Shown here one piece after another: positions 24,384 to 32,016 of a stretch of 35,243 nucleotides of DNA (the first letter of the stretch is position 1; each line of letters starts with the position of its first letter). A program made the translations under genes and the position numbers. The notes beneath the pieces were generated by a model. The model was not told the DNA's origin and did not search any database. It worked only from the letters and a program-made list of their open reading frames with translations. Where the stretch lies: contig JAHEDY010000010.1 in assembly GCA_024640985.1 (NCBI GenBank), positions 6,884-42,126 of the forward strand, read 5' to 3'. This stretch comes from Gammaproteobacteria bacterium (GTDB taxonomy: Bacteria; Pseudomonadota; Gammaproteobacteria; Pseudomonadales; Litorivicinaceae).

Positions 24384-25208
24384 CAGCCGGTCAGCGACTA
24401 ATTCGTCAGATTCCCACATCAACCAATGACCGACATTGGGGATAACTTCGATCTCAACATGTGGAACTGACTTCCTCAAGATGGCCTCACGCTCCGGACG
24501 ATATTTACCGACGGATGCATCGAACTCTCCGAACAATACCGAGACAGGATAAGGCGCACCGACCAATACGCGTGCAAGCGTATCTGTCGCAGAGATTGGT
24601 CGACTTTTCAGCCGATGCATACCAGTGTTCGTTTCTTGGATATAGAGCGCAAGATCATCGATACAGGAGGCGTCTTTAACCATCAAAATCTCGAGATTTC
24701 TACGATGAGCCTCACAGATCTCTTCGCGACTCATCTCCTTTGTGCGCCTGATCAAATCTGGCATCTCACCGCGCGGCGCACCGGTTCCTCCAGGACCTAG
24801 TAAAACCAAATGCTCAATTTGCGACGCCAGGAGGGACGCAACGTGCCCCGAAATAGCGCCACCAAAAGAAAATCCAGCCAGTATGATTCTTTGGTGGCCA
24901 ACCAATTCACTCAAAGCTGAAGCCAAAGGGCCCGCGACTGACTCAGCTGTATGTGGTTCAACCGGAGTATCAGACCGTCCAAAACCTGGCATGTCAGCGG
25001 CGATGACTGTTGCATACGTTTCAAGCCAAGGGATCACTCTAATCCAGTGAGCCCAAGAACCATAACCGCCATGTAATAAAACGATACAAGTCGATCCACT
25101 ACCCCAACGATAGAGCTGTACACCCAACCCATCGACGGTTATACGCTCATCCGACGCGCTATCGAGGATCTGTCTATATGAAGCTGGAGGAGTTACAGGA
25201 GCTGACAT
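24363..25208 (-). CDS. Alpha/beta hydrolase
   Basis: The 281-residue protein has the full alpha/beta-hydrolase layout: oxyanion-hole segment IVLLHGGYGSWAHW (about 42-55), nucleophile elbow AGFSFGGAI with Ser114, acid Asp230 in FGEFDAS and base His261 in NVGHWLMWES. No signal peptide is seen. The family covers esterases, C-C hydrolases (MhpC-like) and haloalkane dehalogenases; nothing here fixes the substrate. It is 3 bp downstream of the TauE/SafE permease gene, so the two form one minus-strand operon. Its 3' end overlaps nitroreductase by 21 bp on the other strand. Confidence 0.88.
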   Translation of the reverse strand: MSAPVTPPASYRQILDSASDERITVDGLGVQLYRWGSGSTCIVLLHGGYGSWAHWIRVIPWLETYATVIAADMPGFGRSDTPVEPHTAESVAGPLASALSELVGHQRIILAGFSFGGAISGHVASLLASQIEHLVLLGPGGTGAPRGEMPDLIRRTKEMSREEICEAHRRNLEILMVKDASCIDDLALYIQETNTGMHRLKSRPISATDTLARVLVGAPYPVSVLFGEFDASVGKYRPEREAILRKSVPHVEIEVIPNVGHWLMWESDELVADRLLALLPK

Positions 25209-25211
25209 GGA

Positions 25212-25961
25212 TTAAACCCAGTTTTGGTATGCCTCGTAGAGAAATAACAACCCGCCACATGCGATGAATATTTCCATGAATTGGGAGTGTACTCGCACCG
25301 AGGTGTTTCGAACGAGCCAGCGCCCAACATAGGCCCCAGGCATGGTACAGAGACCAACCAAAATCCCCATGGTCAACAGCTCTGAAGTTAACAGCGGGGA
25401 CATTCCAAAAACGATTGTTTTTGTGACATTTAAACTAAACCCCAGCATGGCTATTGTCCCGATCATCGTCTCGCCCGCCAGACCGGCACCGATGAGAAAA
25501 GGCGCCAACATCACGGCCGCTCCAAACGTGCTGCCCGAGACAATACCGTATGGGATCCCAGCGAGAGCTAAACCTCTCAGTCCGACCTTGACCTCTTTCT
25601 TCTTTAGGCTTCTGTTCAGAGGTATAGAGACCAACAAAAACAACCCTAAGACCAACGCGACCACACCGACCGGTAGAGACACATAAACGTAGGCACTGAG
25701 CACAATAAACGGCAAACCAGTCAGAAACACCGCCAGATATTCCTTGATTGCAACAGATTTTCGAAACGCCCATATCCTCGCAATGTTACTGATGATCAGG
25801 GCCGTCGCAACCACTGGGACTGTTTCTTTAACCCCGAGAAGTGGCGCTAGCATGACTGCGAGCACGAGCCCCCCTGCAAACCCGGAAAAAGAATGGAAAA
25901 CCGCAGAACTAAACGCCGCAGCGGCCACCAAAAAAAAGAATAGCAAGTCTATTTCACTCAT
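25212..25961 (-). CDS. TauE/SafE-family membrane permease
   Basis: The 249-residue protein is mostly hydrophobic, with about eight membrane segments. It has the family's two half-repeats: FSSAVFHSFSGFAGGLVLAVMLAPLLGVKETVPVVATALI at the N-terminus, and GLRGLALAGIPYGIVSGSTFGAAVMLAPFLIGAGL later. Members export or import small sulfur-containing or carboxylic anions such as sulfite, sulfoacetate or related compounds. It is the first gene of a two-gene minus-strand unit with the alpha/beta hydrolase. Its ATG (25961) is divergent from the LeuC-like gene across 135 bp, and the palindrome ATTGTCTACAAT lies 2 nt upstream of the ATG, a likely repressor site. Confidence 0.88.
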   Translation of the reverse strand: MSEIDLLFFFLVAAAAFSSAVFHSFSGFAGGLVLAVMLAPLLGVKETVPVVATALIISNIARIWAFRKSVAIKEYLAVFLTGLPFIVLSAYVYVSLPVGVVALVLGLFLLVSIPLNRSLKKKEVKVGLRGLALAGIPYGIVSGSTFGAAVMLAPFLIGAGLAGETMIGTIAMLGFSLNVTKTIVFGMSPLLTSELLTMGILVGLCTMPGAYVGRWLVRNTSVRVHSQFMEIFIACGGLLFLYEAYQNWV

Positions 25962-25962
25962 G

Positions 25963-25974
25963 ATTGTCTACAAT
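25963..25974. promoter_or_regulatory. Operator-like palindrome ATTGTCTACAAT
   Basis: The 12-mer has perfect 5-bp arms around CT and contains TTGTCTACAA (25964-25973). It sits just upstream of the TauE/SafE start, where binding would block transcription. It shares its form with sites near tarD, the PEPM-family gene and dctP. Confidence 0.6.
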
Positions 25975-26059
25975 TTTTTCTATTGTGATGAGTCCAAAGA
26001 AGCATAGTCAGGAAATGACGTTGATTCAGGGCGCGAACAGTGCGATATTCCTGCTGGTA

Positions 26060-26069
26060 TTGTCAACAG
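26060..26069. promoter_or_regulatory. Second operator-like site TTGTCAACAG
   Basis: This site matches TTGTNNACAA at 7 of 8 fixed positions and lies 27 nt upstream of the LeuC-like ATG (26097). Its reverse complement, apart from the last base, appears near tctC (31928-31937). It fits a repressor site for the leuCD-like operon. Confidence 0.45.
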
Positions 26070-26096
26070 AATATCAATAAAACTTAAGAGAAGCGC

Positions 26097-27515
26097 ATGC
26101 CCTCCACTCTTTTTGACAAAATTTGGACCACACATGTCGTTACCGACAGAGGAGACGAGTCTCTCCTGTACGTGGACCGTGTCCTCCTGCAGGAAAACTC
26201 ATTCCACGCATTCGACAAGATTCGGCGTGAAGGCCGGACGGTTCGTAACCCGAACCAGGCGTTTGGATTCTCAGATCACTACGTACCTACACGGAACAGG
26301 GAACTAGGGATCGATGGTATCCGGGACCCCGAGATTCGGAACATGATCGACCTGATTACATCAGATACCGAAACATATGGGATCGAGCTGTTTGGTTTAG
26401 GCCATGACTATCAGGGGATATTGCACGTCGTTGGGCCCGAGCTTGGTATCACTCAGCCCGGTCTCGTGATTGCGGGAGCGGATTCCCACACGTCGACGCA
26501 CGGAGCGCTGGGCGCCTACGCATTCGGTATCGGTTCTTCCGAGGTCGCCCACGTCTTGGCCACCCAGACACTCTGGAGGTCGAAGCCAAAAACGCTCCGC
26601 GTCACTATCTCAGGTGAGAGGAGGACAGGGGTCTCTAGCAAGGATCTGGTTCTATTCTTGATCAGAACGATCGGTAGCGGTGGGGCTGTCGGCTACGCCG
26701 TCGAATACAGCGGCGACACAATCGACGAATTGTCTGTCGAGGCCAGGATGACCGTTTGCAACATGTCCATCGAGGCGGGCGCGAGAGCAGGTCTCATTGC
26801 TCCTGACCAAAAGGTGTTCGACTACATGCGTGGCAAGCCTATGGTACCTACTGGAACGCAGTGGGAGAAGGCTCTTGCATACTGGGAGACTCTCGAGACA
26901 GATCCGGGATCGGTCTTTGATCGCGAGGTACAGATCGAGGCTTCGGAGATTGCCCCACAGGTCACCTGGGGTACAAATCCGGAGATGGTTGCCGACGTCA
27001 CGGGGAGCGTCCCCGACCCGGATGTGGAGCAAGATCCAGAACGAAAGAACCGGATGACAAGGGCCCTCGAGTACATGGGCCTGCACGCAAACCAGATGAT
27101 TCAGTCAATCCCACTTGACCGTGTATTCATTGGGTCTTGCACGAATAGTCGGATTGAAGACCTGAGGATCGTTGCGCAGGTCATGAAAGGACAGACGTGC
27201 AGGATCCCGACGATGATTGTCCCGGGATCAGAGCAGGTAAAACGGGCCGCTGAGTCGGAAGGCCTGCACGAGATTTTTCAACTCGCCGGCGCCGAATGGC
27301 TCGCTCCAGGATGCTCTATGTGTGTGGGTATTAACGGAGACATGCTTGCGAGCGGTGAGCGCGCAGCCTCGACATCAAACCGAAATTTTGAGGGTAGACA
27401 GGGACAAGGGGGTCGCACACACCTAGTCAGTCCAGCCATGGCTGCCGCGGCTTCTATCACAGGCCAATTTGAGAACATCAGCTCCTATGCGGAGGCAGGC
27501 TCATGGAACCTTTGA
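26097..27515 (+). CDS. leuC: Aconitase-superfamily large subunit, 3-isopropylmalate dehydratase (LeuC) type
   Basis: The 472-residue protein has the bacterial LeuC layout. [4Fe-4S] ligands are Cys348 (IGSCTNSR), Cys406 and Cys409 (APGCSMCVG). The active-site segment ADSHTSTHGALGAYAFGIGSSE lies at 129-149, and STSNRNFEGRQGQGG at 425-439. LeuC-like enzymes interconvert 2-hydroxy- and 3-hydroxy-dicarboxylates through an alkene; here leucine synthesis is unlikely, since no leuA or leuB is adjacent and the unit contains catabolic genes. The true substrate may be a citraconate- or dimethylmaleate-like acid. The gene's codons differ from its neighbours (frequent AGG), hinting at separate origin. ATG 26097 is used. 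It overlaps leuD by 13 nt. Confidence 0.88.
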   Translation: MPSTLFDKIWTTHVVTDRGDESLLYVDRVLLQENSFHAFDKIRREGRTVRNPNQAFGFSDHYVPTRNRELGIDGIRDPEIRNMIDLITSDTETYGIELFGLGHDYQGILHVVGPELGITQPGLVIAGADSHTSTHGALGAYAFGIGSSEVAHVLATQTLWRSKPKTLRVTISGERRTGVSSKDLVLFLIRTIGSGGAVGYAVEYSGDTIDELSVEARMTVCNMSIEAGARAGLIAPDQKVFDYMRGKPMVPTGTQWEKALAYWETLETDPGSVFDREVQIEASEIAPQVTWGTNPEMVADVTGSVPDPDVEQDPERKNRMTRALEYMGLHANQMIQSIPLDRVFIGSCTNSRIEDLRIVAQVMKGQTCRIPTMIVPGSEQVKRAAESEGLHEIFQLAGAEWLAPGCSMCVGINGDMLASGERAASTSNRNFEGRQGQGGRTHLVSPAMAAAASITGQFENISSYAEAGSWNL

Positions 27516-28114
27516 TTCAGATTAGCGCGATCGGCGCACCACTTCGTCTCGCAAACGTCAATACGGATCAATTATTTCCTGCGCGATTCATCAAGAAACC
27601 GAGAGATGTTGGTTACGCGCAATATCTATTCCACGATATCCGACGCACCGATGCAGGAGATATTAACCCTAACTTCTCAATCAATAATCCCAAATTTGAA
27701 ACCGCTAAAATTCTATTCGCTGGCTCAAATTTTGGCTCAGGGAGCTCAAGAGAAGGTGCCGTTTATGCACTTTATGATTCTGGGTTTCGAGCCGTATTCG
27801 CGCCAAGCTTTGGTGAGATATTTGCGGCAAACTGCCTCAAAAATGGCGTCCTGACCGCCCGATTGGATCAAGAGACTATCGAATCAATTCAGGAAGAACT
27901 AGACCGCGCTCAAGAGCCGAGAGTCTCGATCGATATAGATCAGGAATGTATAACACTGCCGGCCGGCAAGGTTGTCAAATTCAGTCTAGAGCCATTCCAA
28001 AAGCACTGCCTCATGAATGGCTTAAATGAGATTGATCTGTCGCTGCAATTCAATGAAGAAATCACAGCCTTCGAAGAGAGCCACCGAAGAACATACCCCT
28101 GGACCGCGTTATGA
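27503..28114 (+). CDS. leuD: Aconitase-superfamily small subunit, LeuD type
   Basis: The 203-residue swivelling-domain subunit pairs with the LeuC-like protein. It has the family signatures NVNTDQLFPARFIK near residues 19-32 and FAGSNFGSGSSREGAVYALYDSGFRAV at about 74-100. The latter includes the substrate-contacting serine/arginine loop. Its length is typical of bacterial LeuD (about 200). The ATG lies within the end of leuC (13-nt overlap), so subunits are made in step, and its stop overlaps the next gene by 4 nt (ATGA). The base composition is more AT-rich than that of leuC, so the two may not share an evolutionary history. Confidence 0.9.
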   Translation: MEPLIQISAIGAPLRLANVNTDQLFPARFIKKPRDVGYAQYLFHDIRRTDAGDINPNFSINNPKFETAKILFAGSNFGSGSSREGAVYALYDSGFRAVFAPSFGEIFAANCLKNGVLTARLDQETIESIQEELDRAQEPRVSIDIDQECITLPAGKVVKFSLEPFQKHCLMNGLNEIDLSLQFNEEITAFEESHRRTYPWTAL

Positions 28115-29202
28115 GCGTTATTCGAGGACTCGAAATACGGCACCTCGACCTTCCTCTCATTAAACCCTACGCACTAAGCTACAGGACATTTGAGTCGTTC
28201 GAGCCTTATCTCGTGAGAATAATCACGGACGATGGTCAGGTGACATTTGGTGAGCAACATATCTCCCCCGGATCCAGCTCTGAAACACGCGAGGGAGGTT
28301 GGTCTTTTCTGACGTCATCTGCCGCCGCGATGATTGGCTCAGACATCAACACAGCGTTTGAACAATTGAACCACAAACGATCTGGAAGCCCTGTGGCAGC
28401 GGCAGCCCTATTAAATGCGTTAGATCAACTCAAAGAGCCCGGACAGTGGACTCCAGCAGGTCATCTGCGTATCCCGGTTTTAACTGCGTTTTCAGCAACG
28501 ACACCGGAGCAGATTACAACCGAACTTAATGAGAAAATTGAACTCGGATTTCGAACTTTCAAGATCAAAGTTGGAAAAGACGTGAACGAAGATAAGAAGA
28601 GAGTTCGCGTCATCCAGGACACACTTGGAAATCGTGGCACGATACGCGTAGACGCGAACCGGGCGTATTGTGTGCGAGACGCAATCGAGTTCAGCCAAGT
28701 ACTCGATCCAGATGCTTGTGAATTATTCGAGCAGCCCTGCGAAACCTACGACTGGGACGGCAACGGGCGAGTGGCGCAAGCGTCCCCCGTTCCATTAATG
28801 CTCGATGAACCGATCTGCAGCATCGCGGACATAGAACGCGCGGCGACGATGCCCGGAGTCGGATTCTGTAAGGTCAAACTCAAGCGCTTTGGTTCATTGA
28901 TTGACTTGTGCAACGCCATCGAAACAGCTCACGCGGCGGGTCTTCAAATAGTACTTGGCGATGGCCTAGGTTCAGACATTAATTGCTACCTCGAGGCGCT
29001 AGTGTCTGAGCGATATCTGCACCGCGCGGGTGAGTTCAATGGTTGTTTTAAGATTCGAGATGACTCAAGGATTTTAACGCCACATCTCAAGTTTGAGGAT
29101 GGACACATGATCCTCGAAAAGTCAGCGCCCTTGAAACTAAACAAACGGGTCATAAATGCCAGAACAGTTCGGGAAGCAATGTACGGAGAGACGGAGAACT
29201 AA
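28111..29202 (+). CDS. Enolase-superfamily enzyme, muconate-lactonizing/dipeptide-epimerase subgroup
   Basis: The 363-residue protein has the capping domain followed by the (beta/alpha)7-beta barrel. Catalytic and metal positions: Lys151-x-Lys153 (FKIKVGK), Asp181 (VDANRAY), Glu207 (LFEQPC), Asp232/Glu233 (MLDEPIC) and Lys256 (or Lys254) in VKLKRFG. A lysine on both sides of the barrel is the mark of the MLE subgroup, which includes cycloisomerases, o-succinylbenzoate synthase and epimerases. It differs from the TarD-like enzyme, which uses a His base. The substrate cannot be read from the sequence. It is coupled to leuD by ATGA overlap and followed by the dioxygenase gene after a 1-nt gap. 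Confidence 0.87.
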   Translation: MSVIRGLEIRHLDLPLIKPYALSYRTFESFEPYLVRIITDDGQVTFGEQHISPGSSSETREGGWSFLTSSAAAMIGSDINTAFEQLNHKRSGSPVAAAALLNALDQLKEPGQWTPAGHLRIPVLTAFSATTPEQITTELNEKIELGFRTFKIKVGKDVNEDKKRVRVIQDTLGNRGTIRVDANRAYCVRDAIEFSQVLDPDACELFEQPCETYDWDGNGRVAQASPVPLMLDEPICSIADIERAATMPGVGFCKVKLKRFGSLIDLCNAIETAHAAGLQIVLGDGLGSDINCYLEALVSERYLHRAGEFNGCFKIRDDSRILTPHLKFEDGHMILEKSAPLKLNKRVINARTVREAMYGETEN

Positions 29203-29203
29203 G

Positions 29204-30046
29204 ATGAAGATCACGCAACTATCCCCCAACATTGGAGCCAACATCGACGGTGTCGACCTTGCGAAACCTCTCACCCCAGAAGCCATAGAAACCATCCAAG
29301 CTGCATGGGATCAACACCTCGTCCTACGATTTAGAAACCAGTCGATCAATGACGATGATTTGCTCCGGTTCAGTAAATATTTTGGAGAACTTGATCCGCC
29401 AGGCCCAAATCCATACGGAGTTACATTTTTACCGGAATATCCCGAGATCAACGTCATCTCAAACGTCAAGACGGCCGATGGGACACCAATTGGAAATCTC
29501 GGCGACGGCGAGGCAGTCTGGCACGCAGACATGACTTATATCGAGCAACCCCCTGTGGCCGGAATCCTTTACTCGCTGGAGGTGCCGCTGGGCCAAGGTA
29601 ACACCTACTTCAGTAATATGATCCGCGCATACGAGGCGCTACCTGACGCTCTGAAAAAAGAGATCGATGGGAAAATTTTGATCCATGATGCGGCACACAA
29701 CAGCGCAGGAATGCTGAGAAAAGGATACAGCGAAGTTACCGACCCCTCTGAAACACCGGGCGCAAGACACCCAATGGTTTGGACAGGCACCAGGGGCAAA
29801 CAAGCGCTGTTTCTCGGCCGTCGACCGAACGCCTATGTTGTGGGTCTGAGCGTAGACGAGAGCAACCGGCTACTTGATGAAGTTTGGTCGCACGCGACTG
29901 AGCCTCAGTGGACCTGGCACAACGAGTGGGAGGTTGGGGACCTCATCATGTGGCAAAACCATCTTGTGATGCACAGGAGAGACGCGTTCGCTGGAAACAC
30001 TCGACGTATCATGCATCGCACGCAGCTGAAAACATTTGCAGCCTAA
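29204..30046 (+). CDS. TauD/TfdA-family Fe(II)/2-oxoglutarate-dependent dioxygenase
   Basis: The 280-residue protein has the jelly-roll facial triad: His107-x-Asp109 in WHADMTYIEQPP, and distal His257 in WQNHLVMHRRD. RRIMHR follows, with Arg268 fitting the 2-oxoglutarate carboxylate anchor. TauD-type enzymes hydroxylate a substrate with release of CO2 and succinate, often splitting C-S or C-O bonds. A sulfonate or aryl-ether substrate would fit, but the partner genes do not settle it. The frame extends upstream to 29156; ATG 29204 is chosen since it follows GGAGA (29193-29197) and begins MKITQLSPNIGANIDGVDL. The stop overlaps the convergent cyclodeaminase-family gene by 4 nt. Confidence 0.9.
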   Translation: MKITQLSPNIGANIDGVDLAKPLTPEAIETIQAAWDQHLVLRFRNQSINDDDLLRFSKYFGELDPPGPNPYGVTFLPEYPEINVISNVKTADGTPIGNLGDGEAVWHADMTYIEQPPVAGILYSLEVPLGQGNTYFSNMIRAYEALPDALKKEIDGKILIHDAAHNSAGMLRKGYSEVTDPSETPGARHPMVWTGTRGKQALFLGRRPNAYVVGLSVDESNRLLDEVWSHATEPQWTWHNEWEVGDLIMWQNHLVMHRRDAFAGNTRRIMHRTQLKTFAA

Positions 30047-31014
30047 CAAGAATCGAGGTCAATAACCCTGCCCGCGTTTAAGGCGGTGGCTCTTTCCAGA
30101 GCCAGTCCCGCCATCGCGATGTCGCAGACCGCCATGCCTTGGATCACGGCCAGCGTCACTCCACTGCATATGGATTGGTATTTTTCAGGGTCCAGCGCCA
30201 CGTCACCAATCAAGGCCGTCGTTCGAGCCTGAATCTGATCGACACTTAAACCGTCAGATTTCACCCAATGATGGAGATCACCCTGCTTAAGCGCGTAACC
30301 CAAATCGTCAAGTATGAAATGCTGACTGCGTTGCCAAGTGGTGAAGTCAAACTCGGGCACGCCGCCCATGGACAAGGCGACTGCCCCATCCCTTAGCCAA
30401 TCACCCTGAATAAAGGCAGAGCTAGCCTTGGTGATCGTCAGCACTGCCTCCGCGCTTCGAACCGCTGGCTCTATAGCTTGGATACTCATTTTAGCGGTAA
30501 CGGAGGTTGGCAGGCTTTCTCTGAATAGTTCGCCACGCACCTCATCTCGACAACCTAAAATAATACTAGCGTCTGGGAATGCGTGACCCAGTGCGATGGC
30601 GCATTCGAACCCTATCTTACCTGCCCCGATCAGGGCAATGACCTGAAGATCTGGACGTAACCAACGGAGTGTCAGAGCGCCAGTAACTGCCGTACGTCTG
30701 CGGTGTAGCCAGTTCTCAGCGACCAACCCTTCCGGTTGGCCAGTTTGCGAGTCGACCACCCACGTATAGTAGGCACCCGGACTAGCTAGCCGGAAGCCTG
30801 CCACTCCGTTATCAGCGAAGTGCGCCCCCTTCAACCGGCATTTTTTTGGCTGGTCAGATGGCAACTCGAGATACAGTGAGCTCGGCTCCGAGAGAACCGA
30901 ACCGACTCGGCCGTAGTAGCGATAAGCCTGAGAACACACCTCAAAACAAGCATCAATTTTGTCACCGAGGCAATGCTTCACGGTTTGCTCTGACAAGATT
31001 CTCAACTCACCCAT
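30043..31014 (-). CDS. Ornithine cyclodeaminase/mu-crystallin family protein
   Basis: The 323-residue protein has the dimerisation domain (about 1-110) and a Rossmann domain with VIALIGAGKIGFECAIAL (about 125-142). LKGAHFADNGVAGFRL in the first half and HFILDDLGYAL and HHWVKSDG in the second are family-like. Members include ornithine cyclodeaminase, ketimine reductases and alanine or N-substituted amino-acid dehydrogenases. Their substrates are often imines or amino acids, but mu-crystallin-like members are hard to assign. The frame extends to 31059; ATG 31014 begins MGELRILSEQTV and is placed 1 nt after the stop of the PEPM-family gene, so both are one operon. It is convergent with the dioxygenase gene. 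Confidence 0.85.
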   Translation of the reverse strand: MGELRILSEQTVKHCLGDKIDACFEVCSQAYRYYGRVGSVLSEPSSLYLELPSDQPKKCRLKGAHFADNGVAGFRLASPGAYYTWVVDSQTGQPEGLVAENWLHRRRTAVTGALTLRWLRPDLQVIALIGAGKIGFECAIALGHAFPDASIILGCRDEVRGELFRESLPTSVTAKMSIQAIEPAVRSAEAVLTITKASSAFIQGDWLRDGAVALSMGGVPEFDFTTWQRSQHFILDDLGYALKQGDLHHWVKSDGLSVDQIQARTTALIGDVALDPEKYQSICSGVTLAVIQGMAVCDIAMAGLALERATALNAGRVIDLDSC

Positions 31015-31015
31015 T

Positions 31016-31837
31016 TCAAGACTCTCCCAACCATCGGTCCTGATCGACGAAACGATCACGGTCCCCCAGAGGGCTTAACAAGTCGCACACAGACTCTGAA
31101 TTACCATTCTCGACGATTGACCTAAGAACAGACTCAGTCGCCTGAATGCAGGCCCGCTGAACATCAGACGGTACTATCATGTACCGGTACCCGAACTTCT
31201 TTAACAAGTCTGGGCTGGCGTAGGGTGTCTTCCCGCCCGGGAACATGTTGATCAAGACAGGCACCTCGAACAAACTGGGTATCAACTCAACCTGTTCAAC
31301 TGTTTCTGGGGCCTCAATAAAAACAACATCTGCGCCCGACTCGACCATTGATTGTCCACGCGAAATTGCCATTTCGAACCCTTCGATCGCGATCGCATCA
31401 GTTCTCCCGATGATCAAAAAATCATCGGCTCGCCGAGCTTTGACCGCCGACTCGATTTTACGGCACATCGAATCTTTTGAGATAAGTGACTTACCCTCAA
31501 GGTGGCCGCAGCGTTTTGGGAAGCTCTGGTCTTCAATATGCACCCCCTTTATCCCGGAGGCCTCAAACATTTGGACCATACGGCGAACGTGCTGAGTATC
31601 ACCGTACCCTGTGTCACCGTCAGCAAAGACCATACCCTCGAATGCTCGCACGATCGACTCTAGTCTCGCCGCCATTTCAGTCATAGAAACCAACCCAAGG
31701 TCTGGCAATCCAAAACTGCGCGCGATCGCACCCCCGCTGGCATAGACTGCTTTTGCCCCCAAATGCCGCGCAATTGAGGCGCCCAATCCGTCATAGACAC
31801 CGGGAAGGATCATAAGTTTATGTTCGTCACGCATCAT
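31016..31837 (-). CDS. Isocitrate lyase/PEP mutase family protein (candidate lyase)
   Basis: The 273-residue TIM-barrel protein has DGDTGYGD (73-80) for metal binding, and HIEDQSFPKRCGHLEGK (100-116) whose KRCGH catalytic-loop motif is typical of C-C lyases such as methylisocitrate lyase and 2,3-dimethylmalate lyase. GRTDA (144-148) and FIEAPE (173-178) complete the active site. PEP mutases lack the CGH cysteine loop, so a lyase acting on a substituted malate is likely. Together with the LeuCD-like hydratase this resembles the last steps of nicotinate fermentation (dimethylmaleate hydratase and dimethylmalate lyase), but the exact substrate is not known. It starts with ATG ATG (31837 or 31834), and is divergent from tctC across 179 bp. 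Confidence 0.85.
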   Translation of the reverse strand: MMRDEHKLMILPGVYDGLGASIARHLGAKAVYASGGAIARSFGLPDLGLVSMTEMAARLESIVRAFEGMVFADGDTGYGDTQHVRRMVQMFEASGIKGVHIEDQSFPKRCGHLEGKSLISKDSMCRKIESAVKARRADDFLIIGRTDAIAIEGFEMAISRGQSMVESGADVVFIEAPETVEQVELIPSLFEVPVLINMFPGGKTPYASPDLLKKFGYRYMIVPSDVQRACIQATESVLRSIVENGNSESVCDLLSPLGDRDRFVDQDRWLGES

Positions 31838-31852
31838 TATAGAGCACCTGCA

Positions 31853-31862
31853 TTGTCGACAA
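31853..31862. promoter_or_regulatory. Operator-like palindrome TTGTCGACAA
   Basis: The perfect 10-bp palindrome TTGTCGACAA is 16 nt upstream of the PEPM-family ATG. It is an exact match to the TTGTNNACAA form seen upstream of TauE/SafE and tarD. Binding here would overlap the 5' end of the minus-strand transcript. Confidence 0.6.
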
Positions 31863-31921
31863 AAATTGTAGAGGCTTCCCGATAGGCTGAAATATATATC
31901 GGTTTTTTAGAATAGGCTTCA

Positions 31922-31941
31922 TATATTGTGTTGACAATATA
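31922..31941. promoter_or_regulatory. Inverted repeat in the tctC/PEPM divergent promoter region
   Basis: TATATTGT (31922-31929) and ACAATATA (31934-31941) are perfect 8-bp arms around GTTG. The minus strand also reads TTGTCAACAC (31928-31937), 7 of 8 matches to TTGTNNACAA. The right arm contains TTGACA (31931-31936), a perfect -35 for tctC, but no matching -10 was found at the right distance. Confidence 0.5.
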
Positions 31942-32016
31942 CATTCCTTTAGTGACCCTAGGGATAGGTGTCTGAGGCACCTTTAGTTCGAACTTAAACC
32001 TATAATAAAGGGGAAC

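Noticed and set aside
26097-28114. Treating leuC-leuD as leucine biosynthesis genes
   Set aside because: No leuA or leuB is adjacent, and the pair is coupled to an MLE-type enzyme and a dioxygenase in a catabolic setting. I keep the family names but not the leucine role.
32001-32006. TATAAT immediately upstream of tctC as a -10 element
   Set aside because: It is 10 nt from the ATG and directly followed by the AAGGGGA ribosome binding site. A transcript starting there would not contain the ribosome binding site, and no -35 lies at the right distance.
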